Shown here: positions 26,764-36,240 of the stretch, in pieces
How positions within the stretch are numbered: position 1 is the stretch's first letter
Layout of the letters: each line of letters opens with the position of its first letter
Assembly (NCBI GenBank): GCA_943787265.1
Contig: CALSLT010000017.1
Span: forward strand, 310,001 to 374,000
Source: an uncultured Planctomycetaceae bacterium
GTDB lineage: Bacteria > Planctomycetota > Planctomycetia > Planctomycetales > Planctomycetaceae
Reading direction: 5' to 3'
Length of the DNA stretch: 64,000 nucleotides
Translations under genes and position numbers: made by a program
Notes under the pieces: model-generated
Databases searched by the model: none
Told to the model about the DNA's origin: nothing
What the model saw: only the letters and a program-made list of their open reading frames with translations

Positions 26764-28260
26764 TCACTCTGCTTTTGACGAAGGAGCATCGTTAGACGAT
26801 GGCCGAGTCACAAACAGCAGCGATTGCAGCAGCAGGAACAGAACCAGCGGAGCGATCCAGAGAACTCGTAGAACCTTTAGCAGTAGTTGCGTTGCGGGAT
26901 GTGGTACTGCGGCGATCTTTACGAATGCGGCGCTGTCGGCATGGCCGGACTTCACAAGTGCTGTGACCACTGAGGCCATGCGGTCGTCGTTCAGTTCTCC
27001 GTAAGAGTCGTCAGCATCGGGCGTCACGAAAATGGTCTCGGCGCTCTGCTGCACCTCGCGCGAAATTTCCGAAACGTGTTTCAGACCAGCCCTGTTGAGC
27101 TGAGCCGTGCCCGCAACGAATTCGGACGCTTGGATGACTCGGTTGTCGGCTTCCGCGTTTCTTTGCAATCGCGAGTTCGAATCAACAAATGCTCCCAGGA
27201 GGAGAAACGCGACAAGGCCGAACAACGTCAGCATGATCAGTCCGCAGCCGACGGCCGTCATTTGGGACTTGAAGATGCTTCGTTCGGAAGTCGTCTCGAA
27301 AAACAGATCGATCGTGCGTCGACGTCGCAACGACGTGTGTGTTGCTTCGACCGTCTCGAATGCACGCGTCATCTCAGCCCAGTGCTTTGCTGAGTCGTCG
27401 ATCGAATCTTCCAAAGCTGCCAACTGACGCTCGCCGATTCCGCTGCCGTCGTCTTGTGCTGCCGCTCCGGACTCCGAATCAGAATCGGCTGTGTTGAGGA
27501 TCAGCGATCCCTCAAAGGTGTCGTCCAGTTCCAATGTTGCCGAACCCGCCGAGCCCGTAACTTCGAGCTTCCATGCGCGTTGCCCCGCTCGAGCGGTCCA
27601 GGTTGCCTCCGCCAGTTCGTTGCCGCCGAGTGTCACCGTCGCCTGAGTGATGCCCGTCGTGTCTGATCCGGAATGCACGGCGGTGATGCGGTTGTAATTG
27701 CCGCCCAGAAATCTCAGCAGCGAGACGTCGTGAAACATGGCTCCATCGACTTCGTCGCGCGTCAGGCCTGAGCCTGAGACGCCGGCTTGCTGAGTAGCCG
27801 CAGGAAACGAATGCTCAATTCGCAGCAGCATGATCTGCCCGAGTTCTCCTCGGTGAATTGCATCGTTCAGCTTCGCGGCCAACGGGTGAGCCGGCAGATG
27901 TTGCACCGGAGCGAGCGGGACTCGATTGTCGTCGTGAGTCAGCGTCAGTTCGTAAATAAACGCCGATCCCTGACTGGCCTGCGGGACAAGAGCCAGGGGA
28001 CGACCATCAACGGCCAACTGCTTAGCACCGGTCTGAATGCTGTCGGAATCGCCGGCGACCAGAGTCACGTCGGCGGCTGTGTCGACCAGCAATTCTTCCC
28101 ACGTCTGCAGAACTCGAATACCGGGCGCAGCCGCAAGGAGCTCGCCGAGTGATTCTTCTGGCAACTCAGCGGCGATGGTGAATGAGTGCCGTGAATCCGC
28201 GGAAATTGCACGAAGCAACGGTGCAATCTGCAAATTCCAGCCAAGCAGGGCGAATTTCAT
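26764..28260 (-). CDS. Gfo/Idh/MocA-type protein with C-terminal membrane part, 498 aa
   Basis: The N-terminal 330 residues resemble an NAD(P)-binding Gfo/Idh/MocA oxidoreductase: MKFALLGWNLQIAPLLRAI, a Rossmann segment with AADVTLVAGDS, and GELGQIMLLRIEHSFPA, GAMFHDVSLLRFLGG in the second domain. The glycine motif is degenerate (GWNLQ instead of GxGxxG). After an acidic linker (SDSESGAAAQDDGSG) there are two membrane segments, about 365-390 (AVGCGLIMLTLFGLVAFLLLGAF) and 465-485 (LLKVLRVLWIAPLVLFLLLQSLLF). Start ATG 28260; the longer frame upstream is less likely. Function unknown; the membrane tail is unusual for the family. Confidence 0.82.
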   Translation of the reverse strand: MKFALLGWNLQIAPLLRAISADSRHSFTIAAELPEESLGELLAAAPGIRVLQTWEELLVDTAADVTLVAGDSDSIQTGAKQLAVDGRPLALVPQASQGSAFIYELTLTHDDNRVPLAPVQHLPAHPLAAKLNDAIHRGELGQIMLLRIEHSFPAATQQAGVSGSGLTRDEVDGAMFHDVSLLRFLGGNYNRITAVHSGSDTTGITQATVTLGGNELAEATWTARAGQRAWKLEVTGSAGSATLELDDTFEGSLILNTADSDSESGAAAQDDGSGIGERQLAALEDSIDDSAKHWAEMTRAFETVEATHTSLRRRRTIDLFFETTSERSIFKSQMTAVGCGLIMLTLFGLVAFLLLGAFVDSNSRLQRNAEADNRVIQASEFVAGTAQLNRAGLKHVSEISREVQQSAETIFVTPDADDSYGELNDDRMASVVTALVKSGHADSAAFVKIAAVPHPATQLLLKVLRVLWIAPLVLFLLLQSLLFVTRPSSNDAPSSKAE

Positions 28261-28580
28261 GAGTGGGCGGGACGCGAGAAACAGGTAACTGAGCGGAAAA
28301 CGATCAATAACGGATCGGAATAAGTTCTGATCCGCAAAGGATGACAGAATCCCCTGCTCCACGCACGTGAAGGTCTTCTTGCCGTACCGCAGCCTCTGAG
28401 AATTTGTAGTCAGATTTGAAACGAATCGCTCGACGAAGGCCGATCCAGAACTTCAGGGGCAGCATCGGCACTCCTGACTCGCGGAATAATGCCCCACGCG
28501 GAATCTGGGAGACGGTAGTGCCCGCTGCGGCTTCCTCGTAAATTCGGACGCCGAGTCAGCCTTGAACATTGACACTGGAA

Positions 28581-30787
28581 ATGAGACTGCAAGTGATAAA
28601 TAGAACTCAGAAGGTTTTCGTTGGTTTCGCGGCTCTGCTTCTTTTCAGCGTCGATGTCCAGCTCGGGGACGCGGCCGAAGTGGATGACGATACGACCGTT
28701 CGGGTTTTTATTTTTGCCGGCCAGTCGAACATGGTGGGGGCGGATTCGAAAGTTCAGGACATCAAGCGGTTTCCTCCGTTTGCCGGGTTGGAAGCCGCTC
28801 AGTCTGATGTGAAATTCTCCTACTCAATCGGGCGAGAGAACAAGAAAAATTCAGATGGCTGGGTTCCGTTACAGGCGGTGAACAATGTTGTCGGTCCGGA
28901 ATTGAGTTTTGCTCGTGACGTCTCGCGCAACATCAATGCACCAATTGCTATCATCAAGTGCGCTGCCGGCGGTACTCATCTCGGCGGCGACTGGAATCCT
29001 GATGAACCGTCCGGATTCAAGATGTACCCGTTGGCGCTCAAGTTGATCCGGTCATCGCTAGCCGAGTTCGACCGGCAGAAGATCCCGTACCGCATTGAAG
29101 GATTCATGTGGCATCAGGGTGAAAACGATATGTTCAACAAGGAGTACATGCCGAACTATGGAGCCAACCTGGCGAACTTTCTGGCTCGTTGGCGGCGCGA
29201 TCTCAATACGCCGGAACTGAAATTCTATATTGGAGAACTTTGCACGAAGACGATCTGGGGGATGGACCTGCGTCCGCGGATGTACGCGATCAGCCAGGGG
29301 CAGCGAGCCGTTACCAACGCGGACCCGCTGGCCGAATACATCACGACGTCGCATGTCGGCGTTGAAATTGGTGGTGGCGTGGGGCTGCATTACCACTATG
29401 GAACGCTCGGGCAATTGGAGCACGGCGTTAATTACGCCGAGGCCTACCTGAGGACAATCGGCAGGAATCAGAAACGCAGCCGATCGCTTAAAGCATGGCC
29501 CTATCAGAAGGGCAGTAAGGTCAAACTCTTTGTCATGGCCGGGCATCGAAACATGGAAGGCGAGCGAGCCTTCGTTCAGGAGCTAAAACCGCTGAATCCG
29601 GCACTGCTCAAAGACAACGGAAAAATCGCTTTCAAATACAGCATCGCTGATCGACTCAAGGAAGATGACTCTCTGGAAACAGTCTGTCGCAACACAGTCG
29701 CAGCGGCGATGCGGGAAATGGGACTGAAAAGCAAAGTCTCAAAGAAATTTTCGCCAACGACAACGGTTTCTGATCCTTCAAAGATGGCGGCACCAAACGT
29801 TCTGAATCAGTCCTTCAAAGCAGGTGCTCCGAACAGAAAGTGGGTGACCGATATCACGTATCTGCCGACGGCAACCGGCTGGGTTTAGCTGGCTGTTGTC
29901 CTGGACTTGTTCAGTCGCAAGGTTGTCGGTTTGGGCGATTTCCGAAAGTCTCGCCACGCCGTTGGTCAGCTCAGCTCTTCGTAACGCTGTTGAATCGCGG
30001 AAGCCTGACACGAACGGTCTGCTTCACCACAGCGATCGAGGCTCGCAATACACCAGCGATGAATACCAGCAGACTCTGAGAACACTCAACATGATCTGCT
30101 CGATGAGTCGTACCGGATGCTGCTACGACAACGCCGTCATGGAACGTTTCTTCTGGTCACTCAAGCACGAATGGACGAAGTTCGAAACCTTCGAGGACAT
30201 CACTCAAGCAAGACTCAGCGTCTTTCGAGTACATCGACACTTTCTACAACTCAAAGAGAATTCACCAGACCCTCGGGTACCGAACACCTGACGAATTCGA
30301 AGAACAACACCAAGCAAAGCTTGCCCGTCTAAAAACTAATTCAGGTGTCCATCCCAACTGGGCAATCGCACACCTTTATCCGCAGTTCATTGAATTCGTC
30401 GGGGATTCGATCAAAGAACTGCAGGATAAGGGGCACGAGGTGGAACTGGCCGGAATCTTCTATCACGTGGGCGAGAACGAGATGTCGATGCATCCGTACC
30501 GAAAGCAGGCAGCAGAGTGGCTGCTCTCAACGGTCAATCAAAGCCGGCGGGATCTTGAGCTGCCGAATCTCAAGTGGTACGTCAGCCAGCAGCCGCCAAC
30601 CGATCACGAGCGAGTCAACTCGATCGATGTCACGGCAGAAATTGAAAAGCTAGCGGCGGCTGACAGCGATCTTCTTCAGATCAAAGCATTCGATCTTCCC
30701 GCTCAGGAAAAGAAGCTGGTGATCGACACCGCGGGCATCGTTCGCCTGGGTGAGTTGATCGCTCAGGCGTATCTCGCTCGGCAGTAG
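28581..30787 (+). pseudogene. DUF303 (sialate O-acetylesterase-like) gene, interrupted by an IS3 fragment
   Basis: Secreted carbohydrate acetyl-esterase-like protein. A signal peptide and first esterase domain are intact: VFIFAGQSNMVGAD (Ser nucleophile), then NVVGPELSFA, IIKCAAGGTHLGGDW and MWHQGENDMFN. A second domain begins (KVKLFVMAGHRNMEGERAFV, KIAFKYSIADRLKEDDS) and stops near 29672 where IS3 transposase sequence takes over. The gene resumes near 30350 with HLYPQFIEFVGDSIKEL and GIFYHVGENEMSMHPYRKQAA up to a stop at 30787. Part of domain 2 is missing, so this is insertion plus deletion. The first open frame (28581-29888) is a chimera and should not be annotated as one protein. Confidence 0.88.
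29672..30345 (+). mobile_element. IS3-family transposase fragment
   Basis: Remnant of an IS3 orfB: RNTVAAAMREMGLKSKVSKKF, NRKWVTDITYLPTATGW, then LAVVLDLFSRKVVG, HHSDRGSQYTSDEYQQTL, MSRTGCCYDNAVMERFFWSLKHEW, and IDTFYNSKRIHQTLGYRTPDEFEE. The three DDE blocks (TDITY, HSDRGSQY, SLKHE) are all there. It is dead: a TAG replaces the usual Tyr in GWxYLAVVLD (29886-29888), there are at least two frame changes, and orfA plus the left end are missing. The boundaries are approximate. Confidence 0.87.
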
Positions 30788-30809
30788 TAGCCGACGGCTG
30801 CCTCGGAAG

Positions 30810-31611
30810 TCACTCGCTCAGATCGTCGGCAGTGTCCCACTCGGCGGCGGCCAGATAACCACCGTCGACCACGATTGAAGTCCCATTCACTCCGGCTGAA
30901 TCTTCGCACGACAGATACAGAATTGAGCGGGCGATTTCGTCGGGCTGCATCGCACGATTCATCGGCACGCGACGCACGCGCTGCCGCAACGTTTCGTCCG
31001 GGTCAGGTGTTGTGTTGAGATGCTGACGCAGCATCGGCGTGTCCGTAATGCCGGGGCTGACGCAGTTGCATCGCAGTCCGATCGCGGCGTAGTCGAGGGC
31101 GATCGACTGTGTCAGAGAAAGCACGGCCCCCTTGGATGTCGTGTATGCCGGAGTCGAACGTTGGCCTACATGGCTGCTGATTGAACCCACATTGACCATG
31201 TAGCTGCGATCGTTTTTTCGGAGGTGCGGGAACGCGTGCTTTAACGCGAAGAAAATGCCCTTCACGTTGACGCCCATTAACTGGTCCCAGTCGTCGGATG
31301 AGTAGTCATGCAGCGATCCGACATGAACAATGCCCGCGCAGTTAACGACGATGTTCAGGCCGCCGAATTTCGCTACGGTCGACTCCATCGAGTTCGACAC
31401 CTGATCGCTGCTGGCGACGTTGCACGACGAGGTAAACGGCTTTACCACCTGCTGAGTTGATCCTGTCAACCAGCTGCTCTCCGTCTTCGTCGCGGACATC
31501 GGCGACTACGACCGAAGCGCCTTCGCCTGCGAACAACTTCGCCGTTGCCGCCCCAATGCCCGACGCGCCCCCGCTGATCCACGCTACTTGTCCGGCAAGC
31601 CGATTTCTCAT
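30810..31611 (-). CDS. Short-chain dehydrogenase/reductase, one frameshift
   Basis: NAD(P)-dependent SDR of the classical 250-residue type. N-terminal piece (ATG 31611): VAWISGGASGIGAATAKLFAGEGASVVVADVRDED. The C-terminal piece holds NIVVNCAGIVHVGSL, NVGSISSHVG, the catalytic Y-x3-K in TPAYTTSKGAVLSLTQ, and GLRCNCVSPGITDTPML to a GGYLAAAEWDTADDLSE end. The break is near 31425-31440 (KAVY to TSSCNVASSDQV) and needs a single base. All key residues are present, so a sequence error is the simplest reading. Substrate unknown. It is convergent with the DUF303 remnant. Confidence 0.85.
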
Positions 31612-31980
31612 GACACATGCTCAACTTAAGGGTAGTGATTCTGCGAATTTACTGAGTGTCTGATTCCGCGGCGATTACGTCTACGCCTGGATCTTCGAAC
31701 TGCCGTGGGCAGTTTGAAAGAAGCCAATGATTGGGCCCGACCTGACTGTTGCGGCGATTGTCATTGGATCAATCCCGATTTCAGCACTTTCCCGTTGATG
31801 CCCGATTTGCATCGTCAGGCCTGTCGTTTCGTCGAAACCGGCAGGCTCACCTGAGAATTCGGCGAAGGATCGCCGAAACACTTCAGGTTCACTCTTTCCG
31901 TTTCTGTAGAGAAAAGGCAAGAATAGACGGTTCAAGTTTTTCAGATTGAAAACGAATCCAACGGGCGGAGTTTGCTTACG
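31612..31980. other. Intergenic region, no confident gene
   Basis: Separates divergent SDR and DUF1501 genes. A minus-strand frame of 84 codons (31681-31935, TTG start) is possible but lacks a ribosome site and known features. Confidence 0.45.
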
Positions 31981-33339
31981 ATGCTGGAGATTGGTAGTTC
32001 AACGAGTAAGGCCCTGTGCAGTGGGATTAGCCGCCGGCGGGCGATTGAGATCGGTACGCTCGGTGCGTTTGAGCTTTCTTTGCCGAGTTTGTTGCGTTCG
32101 GAAGCTCGGGCGGCAAATGGCTCGGGTGAACGTATTGACCATGCTTCGAAGCGGTCTGTTATTTTGATCTGGCAGCACGGAGGACCGTCGCAGCTAGACA
32201 CGTTCGATATGAAACCGCTGGCTCCGGCCGAAGTGCGAGGTCCTTATCAGTCCATCAATTCGAGCCTTCCTGGACTGGATGTTGGCGAACTCTGTGTCGA
32301 GCAAGCAAAGGTGATGGATAAGTGCTCGATCATTCGCAGTTTCTCGCACGGCAACGGCGATCATTGGGCAGCCGCTCACTGGATGCTGACCGGGCGGTTG
32401 GGAGCAACCGGTTCTGATCGACCGGCGCGACAACCATCGATGGGGGCCGTTGCGTCGCAACTGCTTGGCCCGAGGCAAAAGGGAACGCTGGCTTCGGTCA
32501 ACATGAATGATGGCGGTTTTGGCTATCACGGCGGTGCGTGGCTGGGTGTTGCTCAGAACCCGTTTCGCTATGGCGAGTACAGCTACGGCAACGAAGCGGG
32601 GCGTCTGCCGACGGGAGATCACAAGAGTTTTTCACTGGTTGATGGCTTAACCAGCGACCGGCTGATGAATCGAGTTTCTCTACAAAAACAGTTCGACGAC
32701 CTAAGACAACGCTTCGACAGCAACCGGACGTTTCAGCATCTGGACACGGTCGATCAGCAGGCACTCGACATCGTTCTGTCGGGCCGGACTCGCGCCGCGT
32801 TCCAACTCGACAAGGAAGACGCCAAAACTCGCGAGCGCTACGGCGACGGTTGGGGTGAGCAAGCGTTGCTCGCGCGACGTCTTGTTGAAGCGGGAGTTCG
32901 GTTTGTCTCGCTGAACACCGGCTACTGGGATGACCACGGGAATATCAAAGGCGCACTCGATTCAAAAATGCCTCGCCACGACCGTGCGGTCGGAGTGCTG
33001 ATTCAAGACCTCGCCGACAGAGGCATGCTTGACGACACGCTGGTCATCACGGCTGGAGAGTTTGGCCGCACGCCGACGATCAACGGCAACGCCGGGCGAG
33101 ATCACTGGCCGCAGGCTCAAAGCATTCTTATCAGTGGCGGCGGCTATAAACACGGGCAAGTGATCGGCAGCACAAACAGCAAGGCCGAGCATCCGACGTC
33201 ACGCAAAGTCGGTGTCGAAGATTTCTGCGCGATCGTCTACCACGCCTTGGGTCTCCGCTTGGACGACACAATCATCGACCCATCCGGCCGCCCGATGCAC
33301 CTGCTGCCGAATGGCGAAGTTCCACGCGAACTTCTGTAG
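31981..33339 (+). CDS. DUF1501 (sulfatase-fold) protein, 452 aa
   Basis: Planctomycete-expanded family with an alkaline phosphatase/sulfatase-like fold. The N-terminus has an Arg-rich Tat-like signal (SRRRAIEIGTLGAFELSLPSLL, residues 15-35). Family blocks: VILIWQHGGPSQLDTFDMKP, CSIIRSFSHGNGDHWAAAHWMLTG, GVRFVSLNTGYWDDHGN, DTLVITAGEFGRTPTING and RDHWPQAQSILISGGGYKHG. ATG at 31981 with GGAG 10 bases upstream. The Tat signal suggests a folded, metal-containing protein exported to the periplasm. DUF1501 genes often sit next to DUF1549/DUF1553 cytochrome genes; none is here. A terminator hairpin follows. Confidence 0.95.
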   Translation: MLEIGSSTSKALCSGISRRRAIEIGTLGAFELSLPSLLRSEARAANGSGERIDHASKRSVILIWQHGGPSQLDTFDMKPLAPAEVRGPYQSINSSLPGLDVGELCVEQAKVMDKCSIIRSFSHGNGDHWAAAHWMLTGRLGATGSDRPARQPSMGAVASQLLGPRQKGTLASVNMNDGGFGYHGGAWLGVAQNPFRYGEYSYGNEAGRLPTGDHKSFSLVDGLTSDRLMNRVSLQKQFDDLRQRFDSNRTFQHLDTVDQQALDIVLSGRTRAAFQLDKEDAKTRERYGDGWGEQALLARRLVEAGVRFVSLNTGYWDDHGNIKGALDSKMPRHDRAVGVLIQDLADRGMLDDTLVITAGEFGRTPTINGNAGRDHWPQAQSILISGGGYKHGQVIGSTNSKAEHPTSRKVGVEDFCAIVYHALGLRLDDTIIDPSGRPMHLLPNGEVPRELL

Positions 33340-33364
33340 CTGTGCTGCGGTTTTGCCGGCGCAC

Positions 33365-33403
33365 AAAAAAAAGGACTCACGACGATTCGTCGTGAGTCCT
33401 TTC
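33365..33403. terminator. Bidirectional intrinsic terminator
   Basis: AGGACTCACGACG (from 33372) pairs with CGTCGTGAGTCCT (to 33400) in a near-perfect stem with a tiny loop. On the minus strand it is followed by eight T, so it ends the tRNA-Leu transcript; on the plus strand three T follow, so it may also end the DUF1501 transcript. Confidence 0.9.
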
Positions 33404-33410
33404 ATCGAAG

Positions 33411-33496
<86 letters not shown>

Positions 33497-33639
33497 TCGT
33501 GGTCTCAATTGTTCGCTAGCCGATTCTCATCGACTTGAGGGATGGGGATTATATCTCCCCGGCGAGGTTCGACAAGTCGACAACACCTCACTCTGGAACC
33601 TCTTTTCGGCAGAAGGCTCGTTCGATTCCGCAGAACCTG

Positions 33640-34863
33640 TCACACGACCCGGCAGATCAGGCATTTAAGGTACGCGTTTTCCGGACAATTCGGAGAAACC
33701 GGATGATCGGCCGCATGACCGCGCGACTCTAGAATCTGAATTCGTCGGCCTGAGCCGGTCGCCACTCCGGACAGCATGCGGACGAATTCGTCGCGACTGA
33801 TGTGACCCGAGCAGCAACACGTCACCAGAATCCCGCCCGGTCGCAACACAGAAACAGCCAGGTCGTTGAGGCTGTGATAGCCCCGCAACGCGCTTTTGGC
33901 TCCACTGGCACTGCGAGTCATCTTGGGCGGATCGAGGATCACGGTGTCGAAAACAGCTCCCTCATCGCGAGCGGCTTCCAGATACTTGAAGCAGTCTGAG
34001 GCTGCAATGTTCACTTTTTCAGCCACGTCGTTGGCTGTGGCGTTCTGCTGAGCGGATTCCAATGCTGGTTTCGAGGAGTCAACGCACGTGACTGATTCTG
34101 CGCCGCCCGTCACTGCGGCCGTGATTCCAAAGCCTCCCGAATAGCTGAACAGGTCGAGAACTTTGTGTCCCGCGGTATATCGAGCGACGGCTCGACGATT
34201 GTCTCGCTGATCAAGGAAGTAGCCGGTTTTCTGTCCCTCGGCCACGTCGACCAGAAACGTCAGGCCGTTCTCCTTAATTGGCACCGGCCGGGGCGGTTCT
34301 TCGCCTCGAACGAGACCATCACTGATCGACAGGCCTTCGAGATCTCGAATGCCCTTTTCCGTACGCAGCCAGATGCCCTTCGGCGAGCAGTGTTCTTCCA
34401 GCAGGTCGAACAGAATTTCTTTTCGTTCTGCAAGGGCGAGACTCGTGAACTGAACCAACAGCCAGTCTCCGTACCGATCGACGGTCAATCCAGAGAGGCC
34501 GTCCGCTTCGCTGTTGATCAGACGGTAAGCGGTCGTTTCTTCGTTCTGAATAAAGTCTGACCTAAGCGAAACCGCCGTTTTGATACGCTCGTCCCAGAAT
34601 TCACGATCCAGCGCAACTTCTTCATTCCACGAGTAAAGTCGTACTCGGATGTTGCTGTTTGAATTGAACAAGCCTCGTGCGACAAATTTTCCGTGGTCGG
34701 CTCGAACGACGACTTCATCACCGGGGGCGGGGGCGCCTTTGACACTTAACACCGCTCCCGTGAAAACCCACGGATGCTGATTAAAGAATGGCAAAGCACG
34801 TTTTTGCTTGAGCGCGACGTTGGGCAGTGATTCGAGCGGTGACGAGTCTGAATTCGGAGCCAT
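33640..34863 (-). CDS. RlmI/RlmK-type class I SAM-dependent rRNA methyltransferase, 407 aa
   Basis: Probably methylates a cytosine of 23S rRNA (RlmI makes m5C). N-terminal PUA-like domain (KKRALPFFNQHPWVFTGAV-like, GDEVVVRADHGKFVARGLFN), central segment TAYRLINSEADGLSGLTVDRYGDWLLVQ, then the Rossmann methyltransferase with GQKTGYFLDQRDNR, VLDLFSYSGGFGI (SAM motif I), VTCVDSSKPAL, FDTVILDPPKM and ILVTCCCSGHIS. All are diagnostic for the family. ATG 34863 gives MAPNSDSSP; the TTG three codons upstream is less likely. It lies 21 bases after the cysteine desulfurase-like gene, so the two are probably co-transcribed. Confidence 0.93.
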   Translation of the reverse strand: MAPNSDSSPLESLPNVALKQKRALPFFNQHPWVFTGAVLSVKGAPAPGDEVVVRADHGKFVARGLFNSNSNIRVRLYSWNEEVALDREFWDERIKTAVSLRSDFIQNEETTAYRLINSEADGLSGLTVDRYGDWLLVQFTSLALAERKEILFDLLEEHCSPKGIWLRTEKGIRDLEGLSISDGLVRGEEPPRPVPIKENGLTFLVDVAEGQKTGYFLDQRDNRRAVARYTAGHKVLDLFSYSGGFGITAAVTGGAESVTCVDSSKPALESAQQNATANDVAEKVNIAASDCFKYLEAARDEGAVFDTVILDPPKMTRSASGAKSALRGYHSLNDLAVSVLRPGGILVTCCCSGHISRDEFVRMLSGVATGSGRRIQILESRGHAADHPVSPNCPENAYLKCLICRVV

Positions 34864-34884
34864 AGCGGTCAACTGGTACTTTTC

Positions 34885-36144
34885 TTATCCGGCAGAAACC
34901 TGCTGCAAGGCATCGATGACGGCATCGATGTCGTCTTGAGTCGTCTGAAAACCAACGCTCAGCCGTACCGTTCCTTGTCGCTCGATTGTTCCCAGCCGAC
35001 GATGGATTCCCGGTGCGCAGTGAAGTCCGGATCGTGTATCGATTCCAAAATGCTGACTCAACAACAAAGCCAACTCGTCCGACGTATACAGCTCTGAGGT
35101 CAGGCTCACAACTCCGGTGTGCCGCTTTCGGTCATCGTTTGAGTAAAGCGTGAGCGACGGGATGCTTCGTAGCTGATCGCACAGTTGTTCCGTCATTGTG
35201 ATTTCGTGCTGCCGCAACTGGTCGATTCCGTTGTCGAGTAAATACCCCAATGCAGCGTCGAGACCCACGATTCCCGGCGAATTATGATTCCCCGATTCAA
35301 AGCGGTCGGGCATCGATTCCGGCTGAGTGTCACTTTCGCTTTTCGACCCCGTTCCTCCCTGCCGCGCCGGCGTCAGTTCTTTCTCCATTCCGGGTGCCAC
35401 ATAAAGCAGTCCCGTGCCCAAAGGCCCCATCAGCCCCTTGTGCCCAGAGCAGGCCACGAAGTCGGCACCGAGTTGCTCAACATTCAGCGGAACATGACCA
35501 GCGGTCTGCGCGGCATCCACCGCAAACGAAACCGAATGCTTGTCGGCAATTTCGGCGACAGCTTCGACAGGCTGAATGGCTCCCGTCACGTTCGAAGCAT
35601 GCTGCAGTATGATGAGCTGCGTTTCCGGACGGATCGATTTCTCGACCTCCGCAGCATCAAAGAAACCAGCGTCGTCGACGTCGACCAGAGTGAGCGTCAC
35701 ATCGCGATTCGCTTCAAGATGCCGCAACGGTCTGAGTACCGAATTGTGCTCAGCGACCGACGTCACCACATGATCGCCAGGCGTCAGCAGCCCGTGCAGA
35801 ATCATGTTCAGGCTGTCGGTGCAGTTTAGCGTGAAAACAATTTGCTCTTTCGCCGATGCACCAAGCACCTGAGCCGCTCGGAATCGGCATCGGTCAACGG
35901 TTTGCTGCAACTGTTGGCCAGCGTCCGACGTTCCTCGGCCAACCGCCCGACCATTCTCGCGGTTATATCTGTCGACGGCGTCGTACACGCACTCGGGCTT
36001 CGGAAAGCTCGTCGCGGCATTATCGAGATAAATCGATTTTTGAAATGAGTCGCTGATGGGATCGGCCTTGGGCTGAGAAGTCAGAATCCGAATGACATTC
36101 CAAGCATTACGAAGTTTGACAGTGCTCTTAGACAATGCAGCCAA
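34885..36144 (-). CDS. Class V aminotransferase, cysteine desulfurase-like (about 419 aa)
   Basis: PLP enzyme of the SufS/CsdB-like group. YLDNAATSFPKPECVYDAV opens the domain (about residue 39); AEHNSVLRPL, FAVDAAQTAGHVPLN, and FVACSGHKGLMGPLGTGLLYV (PLP lysine) follow, with RQGGTGSKSES and the cysteine-bearing loop IDTRSGLHCAPGIHRRLGTIERQG near the C-terminus. This resembles the TIGR01977-type family more than IscS. The start is unclear: no ATG precedes the domain, and TTG at 36144 gives the longest frame. Neighbour of an rRNA methyltransferase, not of an iron-sulfur operon, so the sulfur acceptor is unknown. Confidence 0.9.
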   Translation of the reverse strand: MAALSKSTVKLRNAWNVIRILTSQPKADPISDSFQKSIYLDNAATSFPKPECVYDAVDRYNRENGRAVGRGTSDAGQQLQQTVDRCRFRAAQVLGASAKEQIVFTLNCTDSLNMILHGLLTPGDHVVTSVAEHNSVLRPLRHLEANRDVTLTLVDVDDAGFFDAAEVEKSIRPETQLIILQHASNVTGAIQPVEAVAEIADKHSVSFAVDAAQTAGHVPLNVEQLGADFVACSGHKGLMGPLGTGLLYVAPGMEKELTPARQGGTGSKSESDTQPESMPDRFESGNHNSPGIVGLDAALGYLLDNGIDQLRQHEITMTEQLCDQLRSIPSLTLYSNDDRKRHTGVVSLTSELYTSDELALLLSQHFGIDTRSGLHCAPGIHRRLGTIERQGTVRLSVGFQTTQDDIDAVIDALQQVSAG

Positions 36145-36147
36145 ACG

Positions 36148-36212
36148 GGGAACACTAATGGTCGCTAATCACGGAAAAAATTAGCGTCGATTAGTGCAGA
36201 TTAGCGTTCCCC
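36148..36212. repeat. Imperfect palindrome with GATTAGCG words
   Basis: GGGGAACACTAAT near 36148 and ATTAGCGTTCCCC near 36200 are complementary ends, with inner CGCTAAT/ATTAGCG and GATTAG words. It is of the same kind as the palindrome at 974-1062 and separates two minus-strand genes; it may serve as a terminator for the 3' end of the large gene's upstream neighbour or be a REP-like repeat. Confidence 0.6.
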
Positions 36213-36240
36213 TGACGTTTGCGAAGGCTCTCTCCAGTGC

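Noticed and set aside
33372-33400. Short inverted repeat as a small mobile element
   Set aside because: Its position between a gene end and a tRNA 3' end, with T runs, makes it a terminator.
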